Assembly: GCF_031348265.1 (NCBI RefSeq) | Contig: NZ_CP133771.1 | Location: 1,612,001 to 1,676,000, forward strand | DNA length: 64,000 nt | Reading direction: 5' to 3' | DNA from: Streptomyces collinus | Lineage (GTDB): Bacteria; Actinomycetota; Actinomycetes; Streptomycetales; Streptomycetaceae | The notes under the pieces: generated by a model | Database searches by the model: none | Seen by the model: only the letters and a program-made list of their open reading frames with translations | Told to the model about the DNA's origin: nothing | Shown: positions 33,450-42,387 of the stretch, in pieces | Position numbering within the stretch: the first letter of the stretch is position 1 | Layout: every line of letters starts with the position of its first letter | Position numbers and translations under genes: made by a program

Positions 33450-34268
33450 CTAGGCTCGGGGCCGGCCGGTGGCCACGGCGTAGAAGGCGACTGCTGCCGC
33501 GGCGCCGACGTTGAGGGAGTCGACGCCGTGGGACATGGGGATGCGGACCCATTCGTCGGCGGCGACCAGGGCCTGGGTGGACAGGCCGTCGCCCTCCGCA
33601 CCGAGCATGAGGGCGACGCGGTCCATGGTGTGCGGGGCGGCCTCGTCGAGGGGCCGGGCCTTCTCGTCGGGGGTGAGGGCGAGCAGGACGAAGCCCGCCT
33701 CGCGGACCGACTCCAGGCTCTTGGGCCAGGTGTCCAGTCGGGCGTACGGGACGGAGAAGACCGCGCCCATCGAGACCTTCACGCTGCGGCGGTAGAGGGG
33801 GTCGGCGCAGTCCGGGGAGAGCAGGACCGCGTCCATGCCGAGGGCCGCGGCCGAGCGGAAGATGGCGCCGATGTTGGTGTGGTCGTTGACCGACTCCATG
33901 ACGACGACCCGGCGGGCGGTCCGGAGGAGGTCGGCGGCGGTGGGCAGGGGCTTGCGCTGCATGGAGGCGAGCGCGCCGCGGTGCACGTGGTAGCCGGTGA
34001 CCTGCTCGGCGAGCTCCGGGCTGACGGCGTAGACCGGGGCGGGGAGTTCGTCGATGACGTCGCGCATGACGTCGACCCACTTGGCCGAGAGCAGCATGGA
34101 CCGCATCTCGTAGCCGGCTTCCTTGGCCCTTCTGATGACCTTCTCGCCCTCGGCGATGAACAGGCCCTCGGCGGGTTCGCGCTTGCGGCGCAGCTCCACA
34201 TCGGTCAGGCCGGTGTAGTCGCGCAGACGCGGGTCGTCGGGATCCTCGACGGTGATGAGATCGGCCAC
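33450..34268 (-). CDS. TrmH (SpoU)-family RNA methyltransferase
   Basis: A 272-residue 2'-O-ribose methyltransferase of the SPOUT superfamily. It has an N-terminal substrate-binding domain (LFIAEGEKVIRRAKEAG). The trefoil-knot motifs are NIGAIFRSAAALG (motif 1), LMLGAEGDGLS (motif 2) and IPMSHGVDSLNVGAAAAVAFY (motif 3). It methylates rRNA or tRNA with SAM; the site is unknown. The GTG at 34268 has only a distant AAGG. Some relatives confer thiostrepton resistance, but this one has the general housekeeping form. Confidence 0.92.
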   Translation of the reverse strand: MADLITVEDPDDPRLRDYTGLTDVELRRKREPAEGLFIAEGEKVIRRAKEAGYEMRSMLLSAKWVDVMRDVIDELPAPVYAVSPELAEQVTGYHVHRGALASMQRKPLPTAADLLRTARRVVVMESVNDHTNIGAIFRSAAALGMDAVLLSPDCADPLYRRSVKVSMGAVFSVPYARLDTWPKSLESVREAGFVLLALTPDEKARPLDEAAPHTMDRVALMLGAEGDGLSTQALVAADEWVRIPMSHGVDSLNVGAAAAVAFYAVATGRPRA

Positions 34269-34332
34269 AGGGTGATACTGCCTTGTCCTGGGTGTGGTGC
34301 CAACGGCTCGGTACGGGTTGTGTTACCCGGGG

Positions 34333-35574
34333 TTACTTTCGGGGCGCGGGAGCCGCGGGGCCGACCGTCACGACCTCGCCGATGACGATGACCGCCGGGG
34401 GCTTCACGTCCGCGGTCCGCACGGTCTCGGCGACCGTCGCGAGCGTGGCGTCGACGCGGCGCTGGCCGGCCGTCGTGCCCTCCTGGACCAGGGCGACGGG
34501 TGCGTCCGGGGACTTGCCGTGGGCGATGAGCGTCTCGGCGACCTTGCCGATCGTGCTGACGCCCATGAGGATCACCAGCGTGCCGGTCAGCTTGGCCAGG
34601 GACGGCCAGTCGACCAGGGAGCGCTCGTCGTCGGGGGCGATGTGGCCGCTGACCACGGTGAACTCGTGGGCGACGCCCCGGTGGGTCACCGGGATGCCGG
34701 CGGCGCCCGGGACCGAGATGGAGCTGGAGATGCCAGGCACGACCGTGCACGGGATGCCGGCCTCGGCCAGTGCCTGGACCTCCTCCATGCCGCGCCCGTA
34801 GACGAAGGGGTCGCCGCCCTTGAGCCGGACGACCGACTTGCCCTTGCGGGCATGCTCGATCAGGGCGTCGTTGATGGCCTCCTGGGCCATGAACCTGCCG
34901 AAGGGCAGCTTCGCCGCGTCGATCACCTCGACGCCCGGGGACAGTTCGGCGAGCAGGTCGCGCGGGCCGAGGTGGTCGGTGATGACCACGTCGGCCTCGG
35001 CGAGCAGACGGCGGCCGCGCACGGTGATCAGGTCCGGATCGCCGGGACCGCCACCGACCAGGGCGACTCCGGGAGTGCGGGTGCGGTGGTGCGGGGCGAC
35101 CAGCGTGCCGTCGCGCAGACCCTCGACGACCGCGTCGCGGATGGCGGCGGTGTGACGGGGGTCGCGCCCCTTGGCGTCGGTGGTGAGGACGGCGACCGTG
35201 ACGCCCTCGCTGTGACCGGTGGCCGGGGTCCAGGCGGTGGCCTGGTCGGCGTCGTCGGAGCGGACGCACCAGACGCGGTGGCGATCGGCCTCGGCGGAGG
35301 CGGCGGTGTTGGCGTCGGGGTCGCTGGTGGCGATGAGGGCGTACCAGGCGTCCGCGAGGTCGCCCTCCGCGTACGGGCGCCGGTGCCAGGTGATCTCGCC
35401 GGCGTCCGCCATGGCCTCGACCGAGGGGGTGGCCTCGGGGGACACCAGGAGGACGTCCGCGCCCGCCGCGATCAGTGCCGGCAGGCGGCGCTGGGCGACC
35501 TGGCCGCCGCCGAGGACGACCACGCGACGGCCGGTGAGGCGGAGGCCTACGGGGTAGGCGGGGTGTTCGGCCAT
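34333..35574 (-). CDS. cobA: Siroheme synthase / uroporphyrinogen-III C-methyltransferase
   Basis: A 413-residue two-domain protein. Residues 1-150 are a Rossmann-type precorrin-2 dehydrogenase domain (VVVLGGGQVAQRRL). Residues 168-405 are the SUMT methyltransferase (VALVGGGPGDPDLIT, VVRLKGGDPFVYGRG, VPGISSSISVPG). It methylates uroporphyrinogen III at C-2 and C-7 to precorrin-2, and the N-terminal domain could oxidise precorrin-2 for siroheme or cobalamin. The layout is that of CysG-like fusions; whether the ferrochelatase activity is intact is not clear. AGGAG lies ten bases before the ATG. It is one of three tetrapyrrole genes here. Confidence 0.93.
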   Translation of the reverse strand: MAEHPAYPVGLRLTGRRVVVLGGGQVAQRRLPALIAAGADVLLVSPEATPSVEAMADAGEITWHRRPYAEGDLADAWYALIATSDPDANTAASAEADRHRVWCVRSDDADQATAWTPATGHSEGVTVAVLTTDAKGRDPRHTAAIRDAVVEGLRDGTLVAPHHRTRTPGVALVGGGPGDPDLITVRGRRLLAEADVVITDHLGPRDLLAELSPGVEVIDAAKLPFGRFMAQEAINDALIEHARKGKSVVRLKGGDPFVYGRGMEEVQALAEAGIPCTVVPGISSSISVPGAAGIPVTHRGVAHEFTVVSGHIAPDDERSLVDWPSLAKLTGTLVILMGVSTIGKVAETLIAHGKSPDAPVALVQEGTTAGQRRVDATLATVAETVRTADVKPPAVIVIGEVVTVGPAAPAPRK

Positions 35575-35759
35575 GAGGTGCGGCTCCTGTTGCGGCGGTG
35601 TTCGATGCCCTGACGTGCGGATTTTAGTGGGCAGGGGGGAGGGCGGCACGGGTGGTCCAGTGGCTGGGCACCCCGCCCGTCTGCCGGGGCGTGGGCCGTG
35701 GGCGGGCGTTCCGTCGTGCGGGAACGGCCGCCCACGGCTTCACGTCGGCTGCGCAAGCC

Positions 35760-38700
35760 CTACTTCTCGGTCACTCCCGCCGAATCGAACGTCGCCACCT
35801 CGTGCATCGCCCTGGCCGTGCTCTGGACCAGCGGGAGGGCGAGCAGGGCGCCGGTGCCCTCGCCGAGGCGGAGGTCGAGGTCGACCAGGGGACGCAGGCC
35901 CAGCTTGTTGAGGGCGGCGACATGCCCCGGCTCGGCGCTGCGGTGGCCCGCGATGCACGCGGCCAGGACCTCGGGGGCGATCGCGCGGGCGACCAGGGCG
36001 GCGGCGCCGGCGCTGACGCCGTCCAGGATCACCGGCGTACGCAGGGAGGCGCCGCCGAGGAGCAGGCCGACGATGGCGGCGTGCTCGAAGCCACCGATCG
36101 CGGCGAGCACGCCGATCGGGTCGGCCGGGTCCGGCTGGTGGAGTTCCAGGGCGCGGCGCACGACCTCGGTCTTGCGGGCGAGGGTCTCGTCGTTGATGCC
36201 GGTGCCCCGGCCCGTGACCTCGGCCGGGTCGGCGCCCGTGAAGACGGAGATCAGGGCGGCGGACGCGGTGGTGTTCGCGATGCCCATCTCACCGGTCAGC
36301 AGGGCCTTGTTGCCGGCGGCGACCAGGTCGCGGGCGGTCTCGATGCCGACCTCGATGGCCTGCCGGGCCTCCTCGCGGGTCATCGAGGGGCCGGTCGTCA
36401 TGTCGGACGTGCCGGCCCGGATCTTGCGGGGCAGCAAGCCCGGGGTGGCCGGGAGGTCGGCGGCGACGCCCACGTCCACGATGCAGACCTCGGCACCGAC
36501 CTGGGTGGCGAAGGCGTTGCAGACGGCACCGCCGCCGAGGAAGTTGGCCACCATCTGGGCCGTGACCTCCTGCGGCCACGGGGTGACGCCCTGGGCGTGC
36601 ACTCCGTGGTCGCCCGCGAAGATCGCGACGGCCGCGGGTTCCGGGATGGGCGGCGGGCACTGGCGGGACAGGCCGGACAGCTGCGCGGAGATGATCTCCA
36701 GCATGCCCAGCGCACCGGCCGGCTTGGTCATACGCTTCTGGCGCTCCCACGCCTCGCCGAGCGCCTTGGCGTCCAGCGGGCGGATCTGCGCGACGGTCTC
36801 GGCGAGCAGGTCGTGGGGTTCCTCTCCGGGCAGGGCACGGCGGCCGTATGTCTCTTCGTGCACGACCCAGGACAAGGGGCGGCGCTTGGACCAGCCGGCC
36901 TGCAACAGCTCGGGCTCGTCCGGGAACTCGTCGACGTAGCCGACGCACAGGTAGGCGATGATCTCCAGGTGCTCGGGCAGGCCGAGGGCGCGGACCATCT
37001 CGCGCTCGTCGAAGAAGCTGACCCAGCCGACGCCGAGGCCTTCGGCGCGGGCGGCGAGCCAGAGGTTCTCCACGGCCAGGGCGGCCGAGTAGGGGGCCAT
37101 CTGGGGCTGGGTGTGGCGGCCGAGGGTGTGGCGGCCGCCGCGGGTCGGGTCGGCGGTGACCACGATGTTCACCGGCGTGTCGAGGATGGCCTCGATCTTC
37201 AGTTCCTTGAACTGCTTGGCCCGGCCCTTGGGGAGGGACTTGGCGTAGGCGTCGCGCTGGCGCATGGCCAGTTCGTGCATCGCGCGCCGGGTGTCGGCGG
37301 AGCGGATGACGACGAAGTCCCAGGGCTGCGAGTGGCCGACGGAGGGCGCGTGGTGGGCGGCCTCCAGGACGCGGAGCAGCACCTCGTGCGGGATGGGGTC
37401 GCTGCGGAAGCCGTTGCGGATGTCGCGGCGTTCGCGCATGACCTTCAGGACGGCCTCGCGCTCGGCGGGGTCGTAGCCGGGGGCCGCGGGGCCGGTGGAC
37501 TGTCGGGCTTCTGCCACTGCGGCCGCACTCTCTTCTCGGCGTTCCTGGTCGGCGATGTCTTCCTGTTCGGCGGCCCGGGTTTTCAGGTCGTCGGCGCTCT
37601 GGGCGAGTTCGGCGTCGCCGTCGCGGGGAGCAGGGACGGCGGCCGCGGGTGCGGGGGGCTCCAGCGTCTCGGGCGCCGCCGGCTGGGACCGCTGCGGGCC
37701 CTGCACGGGGTATCCGGCCTGCTCCGGCTGCTCTGCCTGTCCCGCCTGCTCTTCCGCAGCCGGGGCGGGGAGTACGACGGTGACGTCCTCGCTGGGTGCC
37801 GGGGCGTCGGGGGCGGCTCCCTGAGGGGCGGGGGCGGGCTCGACGGCTTCGGCGTCGGGGGTGGCTGCGACCGGTTCGGGGGCCTGAGCCGGGGCCGGCA
37901 CTTCGGCAGCGGGGGCGGGCACGGGGGCCTCGGCCGGGGGCGCCTCGGATGCTTGAGCGGGTGCGGCGGCCTCGGTGGGCGTCGGCTCCGGGGAAGGCTC
38001 AGCCGGGGCGGTCGTCTCCAGAGCGGTTTCCGGCGTGGCGGCGTCGGGGGCGGCCTCGGCATCGGTGGGGGCGGCGGCCTGAACGACCGGGTCCGGTGTC
38101 GGGGCCGGGACCGGGGCAGCCACGGTCTCTGCGGCCGGGGCCGGGTCGGGGGTGACGACGGACTCGGCAGCCGGTTCCGGAGCAGGGTCAGAGTCAGGGG
38201 CAGCGGCAGGTCCGGCGGGCGGAGCGGGCGCGGGTGCTTCCTGGGCGACCGGCTCGGCGGGTGTGGCCGCCGGTTCCGGGGCGGCCGGTTCGGCAGGTGG
38301 AGCGGCCGGTTCCTGGGCCACCGGTTCGGCGGCCGGGGCGGCAGTGACCTGGCCGGGGGCTTCCGGGCCGGGAGTGGTGGGTTGCGGAGCCGTCGCATCG
38401 GGGCCCTGCGCGACCGTGGCCGCGGCCGGCGTGGCGTCAGCTGCCGCAGGGGGCTGGGGCGCAGCCTCTTCGGCGGTGACCTCCGGCTCCGGCGCGACGG
38501 CCTCGGAGGCCGCCGGGTGCGGGCCCGGTACGGCGGCCTCGGGGGCAACGGCCGCTGCCGGCTCCTGCGCAACGGCCTCCGGCGCTACGTCGGGTGCGTG
38601 AGCGGCGGCGTCCGCCACCTGGGCGGAGGCCTCTGCACCGGTGGCCTCGGGCGGAGCGACGACGGCGAACTCCGGGGCGGCGGCCGCCTCAGGGAACGGG

Positions 38701-39881
38701 ACCGCTTCAGGGATCTGACCGGCCTCCGGAGCAGGGGCCGGTGCGGCGGCCTGCTCGGCCACCGCCACCGGGGCCTGGTCGCCGGCGGCGTCCGGCACGG
38801 GAAGCTCTGAAGGAACATCGGCAGGCTCACCGCCCTGCCCGGCGCCGCCCAGGGCGGGCCCGGGTTCCGGGGCCGACGGCGCACCAGCTGCCGGGGCGGC
38901 CACGGCCCCGGGCTGGGCGGCGGCCACTCGGTCCTCCGCCACGTCCACGCCCGGATCCGCGGGCCCTGCCCCCGCTACGGGCATGACCTGCTCGGCGGCG
39001 GCCACTTGGGCTCCGTCCGGGCCGACACCCGCACCCGCGTGGCCGGACTCGGCCGGCTGACCTGCATCGGCCGCGGGGCCGGACTCGGTCGTCCGACCGG
39101 CCTCGGCCGCGGCTACCTGACCCTCGGCCGGGCCGACGCCCGGACCGACGGGGTCACCCGCGGGAGCCTGCCCGGCATCGGCCGGTGCCGGAGGTGTCGT
39201 GTGGCTGGTCTCCGTCATCACACCGGTCGCGACCGCCTGGGCCGCGCCCGTCGGCTCCGTCGTCGACACCGCCGCCGCCGACACCGCCGCCGTCGGCTCC
39301 GCTGCCGTCGGCTCCGCTGCCGGAACAACCGTTTCCGCAGGCGCCGCCCCGGCGCCCACCGGGGCCGGGGGCGTGGCCGGTACGCCCCAGGGGGCGGCGG
39401 GCTGCGTGGGCATCTCGGGTGCGCGGGGGCCGTCGAGGTACTCGGGGCCCGCCGAGGCGGGCACCGGCTGACGGACGGGCGCGTCCGCGGGGCCGCGGTC
39501 GGCGAGGGAGCGGACCGGGCTGGCGGAGCTGTCGGGCAGCGGCGGGCCGAGGTGCAGGGGCCGACGCGGGGTGACAGGCGGGATCGGCGGCGGGTCGGGC
39601 AGACGGACGCCTCCGAGGTCGACCGAGCCGCTGTCACGGCCGGAGATCTCGTGCGGGCCCGGCTGGTGCACGGCCTCCGGGACCGGCTCCGGCGCGGGCG
39701 GAGGGACCTCGTTGCCCCAGGCGCCCTGGGCGCCCGGCAACAGCAGCAGGTCTTCGTCCTCGGCCTCGGCGGTGGTCTCGGAGAGGTAGGTGTACGCACC
39801 GGGCGCGGGGGCGCCCGGCTGCTCCACCATGCCTGCACTCTCCGGCAGTCCCTCGCCCGGGACCTGGCCGGTGTCGGTCAT
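35760..39881 (-). CDS. cobT: BluB-CobT fusion with 800-residue Pro/Ala-rich N-terminus
   Basis: A 1373-residue protein. Residues 1-800 are low-complexity Ala/Pro/Glu/Val sequence with no fold I recognise. Residues 803-1022 are a BluB-type flavin destructase (RRDIRNGFRSDPIP, SVGHSQPWDFVVIRS, GVGWVSFFDE), which makes 5,6-dimethylbenzimidazole from reduced FMN. Residues 1036-1373 are CobT, nicotinate-nucleotide:DMB phosphoribosyltransferase, with GDHGVHAQGV and the late RLGEGTGALLALPL carrying the likely catalytic Glu. The two steps that make and activate the cobalamin lower ligand are thus on one chain. The ATG at 39881 follows GAGGGG. It reads leftward with cobL upstream and cobA downstream. 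The role of the long N-terminus is unknown. Confidence 0.9.
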   Translation of the reverse strand: MTDTGQVPGEGLPESAGMVEQPGAPAPGAYTYLSETTAEAEDEDLLLLPGAQGAWGNEVPPPAPEPVPEAVHQPGPHEISGRDSGSVDLGGVRLPDPPPIPPVTPRRPLHLGPPLPDSSASPVRSLADRGPADAPVRQPVPASAGPEYLDGPRAPEMPTQPAAPWGVPATPPAPVGAGAAPAETVVPAAEPTAAEPTAAVSAAAVSTTEPTGAAQAVATGVMTETSHTTPPAPADAGQAPAGDPVGPGVGPAEGQVAAAEAGRTTESGPAADAGQPAESGHAGAGVGPDGAQVAAAEQVMPVAGAGPADPGVDVAEDRVAAAQPGAVAAPAAGAPSAPEPGPALGGAGQGGEPADVPSELPVPDAAGDQAPVAVAEQAAAPAPAPEAGQIPEAVPFPEAAAAPEFAVVAPPEATGAEASAQVADAAAHAPDVAPEAVAQEPAAAVAPEAAVPGPHPAASEAVAPEPEVTAEEAAPQPPAAADATPAAATVAQGPDATAPQPTTPGPEAPGQVTAAPAAEPVAQEPAAPPAEPAAPEPAATPAEPVAQEAPAPAPPAGPAAAPDSDPAPEPAAESVVTPDPAPAAETVAAPVPAPTPDPVVQAAAPTDAEAAPDAATPETALETTAPAEPSPEPTPTEAAAPAQASEAPPAEAPVPAPAAEVPAPAQAPEPVAATPDAEAVEPAPAPQGAAPDAPAPSEDVTVVLPAPAAEEQAGQAEQPEQAGYPVQGPQRSQPAAPETLEPPAPAAAVPAPRDGDAELAQSADDLKTRAAEQEDIADQERREESAAAVAEARQSTGPAAPGYDPAEREAVLKVMRERRDIRNGFRSDPIPHEVLLRVLEAAHHAPSVGHSQPWDFVVIRSADTRRAMHELAMRQRDAYAKSLPKGRAKQFKELKIEAILDTPVNIVVTADPTRGGRHTLGRHTQPQMAPYSAALAVENLWLAARAEGLGVGWVSFFDEREMVRALGLPEHLEIIAYLCVGYVDEFPDEPELLQAGWSKRRPLSWVVHEETYGRRALPGEEPHDLLAETVAQIRPLDAKALGEAWERQKRMTKPAGALGMLEIISAQLSGLSRQCPPPIPEPAAVAIFAGDHGVHAQGVTPWPQEVTAQMVANFLGGGAVCNAFATQVGAEVCIVDVGVAADLPATPGLLPRKIRAGTSDMTTGPSMTREEARQAIEVGIETARDLVAAGNKALLTGEMGIANTTASAALISVFTGADPAEVTGRGTGINDETLARKTEVVRRALELHQPDPADPIGVLAAIGGFEHAAIVGLLLGGASLRTPVILDGVSAGAAALVARAIAPEVLAACIAGHRSAEPGHVAALNKLGLRPLVDLDLRLGEGTGALLALPLVQSTARAMHEVATFDSAGVTEK

Positions 39882-40248
39882 GCGTACCCCTCGCCCATCG
39901 GTTAGTGCTCCTACGACCTGCTCGCCCGGAACGGCGCACCGACCGCCCCGCAGTGAAGAACGAGCGTGCGTCCCCAGCGGCACGAACGGTCCGCCCCGAA
40001 AAGGCGACAAAGCCATTCACTGGCATTGTTGCGGCCGTACCACCCTCACGGCAGCTTGATCCGCGACGGTTCCGCTGTGGACTGCGCCACGTTGCGCGCC
40101 CTTCGGTTCTGCCGTACCACACACACCCCAAAACGGGCGCGTTTTCCGGACATTGACCGACGAAGCGCCGGGCGTCCTTGTGCGGTGCAGCGATCGGCCA
40201 GCCTACCGCGCGCAGTACGACAAGCCGATCACGGGGACGGCGGCACGG
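39882..40248. other. Intergenic region between cobL and the BluB-CobT gene
   Basis: I looked for a cobalamin riboswitch on the minus strand and did not find the B12 box or the flanking stems. Short inverted words occur (GCCA ... TGGC near 40011-40023), but there is no clear promoter or gene. The two cob genes may be transcribed separately. Confidence 0.45.
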
Positions 40249-41469
40249 TCAGGCGCTGCGCCGCGGGAGCACGCCGCTGAGCAGGAACGCGACACTCCGT
40301 TCCTTCTCCGTCCAGGCCCTGGTGTCGAGTTCGACGGACTGCAGCAGGGCGCACTCGACCCCGTAGCCGTGCTCGGTGAGGTCGCGGCCGATGAGTTCGG
40401 CGGCGTCGCGGGTGGCGGCGTGCGTGACGATGCGCTGCGGGCGTCGGTCGGCGACCGCCGAGACGACGGCCGCTCCCCCGCCGCCGACCCGGACGACATC
40501 GGGTTCGGGGAGGTTCTCCAGGATGTGCGGGGCGGTGCCGTGCACGATCTGGAGCTGGACGCCGAGGCGGCGGGCGGCGGCGTCGGTGCGGGCGCAGGCG
40601 GACCGGTCACCGTCGACGGCGAGCACGGCGGCGCCGGCCCGGGCGGCCTCGACGGCGAAGGCGCCGCTGCCGCAGCCGATGTCCCAGACGAGGTCGCCGA
40701 CGCGGGGCCCGAGGTGGGCGAGTTGGGAGGCGCGCAGCAGCTGGGTCTCGCCCTCGCCGAGGTCCGCGCCGTGGGCGTCGGCGGGCAGGGTCCAGCCGCG
40801 TGGTCCGGCGGACGGGTCGCGGCCGGAGATCCAGCCTCCGGACTCTCCCGCCGTGTCCGGCCGGGCCGGGCCGCCGAGGACGATGACGACGTTGGGGTCG
40901 CGCCAGGTGTGGTCGGCGGCCTTGTCCGAGGTGACGACGGAGACGCGCTCGCGGGCGGTGCCGAGTTCCTCACAGATGACGAAGGAGCGGTGGACTCCTT
41001 CGAGGAGCAGACCGAGTTCGGCGGGGCCGGCGCCGGGTGAGGTGAGGACCGCGACCTTGGTGTGGGCGCGGCATACGTTGACGGCGCGTCGCAGCGTGCG
41101 GGGGTGTGCGGCGACCACCTGTGCGTCGTCCCAGGGCATACCGGCGCGGGCGAAGGCGGCGGCGACGGAGGAGACGGCGGGGACGACCTCCACCTCAAGG
41201 CCGAACTCGGGGGCGCGCAGGGTGCGTACGACGCCGAAGTAGCCGGGGTCGCCGTCGGCGAGCACGACGGCCGTGCCGCGGTGGCCGGCGATGCGGCGGG
41301 CGGCGAGGGCGACGCTGCCGAGGCGGATGCGCTCGGCGCCGGCGGGTACCTCGGGGAGCGCCAGGTGGTGGGCGGCACCGGCCACGAGCGTGGCGGCGCC
41401 GAGGGCGGCGCTCGCCGCGGCGGTCAGCGGCGAACCGTCCCAGCCGATCACCGTGACCCGGTCGGCCAT
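40249..41469 (-). CDS. cobL: Precorrin-6Y C5,15-methyltransferase (CbiE-CbiT fusion)
   Basis: A 406-residue two-domain SAM-dependent enzyme of cobalamin biosynthesis. The N-terminal CbiE domain (about 1-200) has VTVIGWDGSPL, VVLADGDPGYFG and VPAVSSVAAAFARAG. The C-terminal CbiT domain (about 235-406) has the SAM site VWDIGCGSGAFAVEAA. It methylates C-5 and C-15 of precorrin-6Y and decarboxylates the acetate side chain. GGAG lies upstream of the ATG at 41469. It lies 145 bases from the GNAT gene and reads in the same direction as the other cob genes. Confidence 0.93.
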   Translation of the reverse strand: MADRVTVIGWDGSPLTAAASAALGAATLVAGAAHHLALPEVPAGAERIRLGSVALAARRIAGHRGTAVVLADGDPGYFGVVRTLRAPEFGLEVEVVPAVSSVAAAFARAGMPWDDAQVVAAHPRTLRRAVNVCRAHTKVAVLTSPGAGPAELGLLLEGVHRSFVICEELGTARERVSVVTSDKAADHTWRDPNVVIVLGGPARPDTAGESGGWISGRDPSAGPRGWTLPADAHGADLGEGETQLLRASQLAHLGPRVGDLVWDIGCGSGAFAVEAARAGAAVLAVDGDRSACARTDAAARRLGVQLQIVHGTAPHILENLPEPDVVRVGGGGAAVVSAVADRRPQRIVTHAATRDAAELIGRDLTEHGYGVECALLQSVELDTRAWTEKERSVAFLLSGVLPRRSA

Positions 41470-41614
41470 CGTCGTCAGTCTCCAGGGGTTTTCGCAGGTC
41501 GTCTGCGTGGCGTTGTGGGGAGCAGCCCGGGGGCGGGCTCCGTGAGGGTACCCGGTGGAGGTGTCGGAGGGAGCCCCGGCATCGTCGTCGCCGTCGTCCT
41601 GCGGGTGGTTCCGG

Positions 41615-42247
41615 TCAGTTCCAGTCGCCGAAGGACGTGAAGCCGTCCCGCAGCTGCTCGCCGACGCCTTCCAGGTCCTCGGGGAGCAGGCTCCAGACGA
41701 TGAAGTCGGTGCGTACGTCGGTCCATGTGCCGTCCTCGGCACGGGCCCGGGCTATACAGGCGTTGCGCAGTACGCCCTCGCTGATACAGCCGATCTTCTG
41801 CGCGACCTGCTGGGAAGCGGTGTTGTCGGCGGCCGTGCGCAGTTCGATGCGCTCGAACTTCTGGTCCGTGAAGAGCCACCGGGCGGTGACGAGGGCGGCC
41901 TCGGAGGCGTAGCCCTCGCCGCGGGCCCAGGGGGCGATGATGTACGACAGTTCGGTGGAGCGTACGTGCCAGTTGGTCTTGGTGAGCTGGATGACGCCGA
42001 CCAGGCGCTGGGTGAGGAACTCGGTGACCGCGAAGTCGATTCCGCGTCCCCCGGTGCGCTCGGCGGGGGCGTACTCGGTGATCCAGGTGCGGGCGCCGTC
42101 CTCCGTGAAGGGCTGGGGGACGGCAGTCCAGGCCGCCACCTGTTCGTCGTTCATCATCGCGGCCAGGGAGGCGACGTCGTCCTCGTCGAGGGGACGCAGC
42201 ACCAACCGCTCCGTGCTGATGGAGATGTTGGGGAAGGTGCTCGTCAT
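41615..42247 (-). CDS. GNAT acetyltransferase (RimJ/RimL-like)
   Basis: A 210-residue acetyltransferase. It opens with TERLVLRPLDEDDVASLAAM, a RimJ/RimL-like start, and has the acetyl-CoA site WARGEGYASEAAL followed by AADNTASQQVAQKIGC. The substrate is probably an amine or an N-terminus and is unknown. GGAG lies twelve bases before the ATG at 42247. An 8-bp inverted repeat lies 34 bases upstream and may control it. Confidence 0.88.
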   Translation of the reverse strand: MTSTFPNISISTERLVLRPLDEDDVASLAAMMNDEQVAAWTAVPQPFTEDGARTWITEYAPAERTGGRGIDFAVTEFLTQRLVGVIQLTKTNWHVRSTELSYIIAPWARGEGYASEAALVTARWLFTDQKFERIELRTAADNTASQQVAQKIGCISEGVLRNACIARARAEDGTWTDVRTDFIVWSLLPEDLEGVGEQLRDGFTSFGDWN

Positions 42248-42280
42248 GCGCCGCTCCGTAACCTTCGGTGAACCTTCTGG

Positions 42281-42303
42281 GCATGCTGAACTGCCCAGCA
42301 TGC
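42281..42303 (-). promoter_or_regulatory. Inverted repeat upstream of the GNAT gene
   Basis: GCATGCTG (42281-42288) and CAGCATGC (42296-42303) form a perfect inverted repeat with a seven-base spacer. This geometry fits a dimeric regulator. Between it and the start, GAAGGTT occurs twice in direct orientation on the minus strand. Confidence 0.4.
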
Positions 42304-42326
42304 AGCATGAAAGCACTGATCCGCAC

Positions 42327-42365
42327 CACGGGACCCTCCCCACCGGGTGGGGGAAGGGCCCCGTG
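42327..42365 (-). terminator. Hairpin terminator of metNIQ
   Basis: CACGGGACCCTCCCCACC pairs with GTGGGGGAAGGGCCCCGTG with small bulges around a short loop. It lies 22 bases past the metQ stop. Confidence 0.75.
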
Positions 42366-42387
42366 CGCGCGGGTGCCGGGCGTGGGC

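Noticed and set aside
35652..38810. 1052-codon Gly-rich plus-strand frame resembling a PE-PGRS-like protein
   Set aside because: The Gly/Arg-rich pattern is the complement of Ala/Pro codons in the BluB-CobT N-terminus. The start lies in unrelated sequence and there is no ribosome-binding site.
39882..40248. Possible cobalamin riboswitch between cob genes
   Set aside because: No B12-box-like sequence or conserved stems could be found on the minus strand. A covariance-model search would be decisive.
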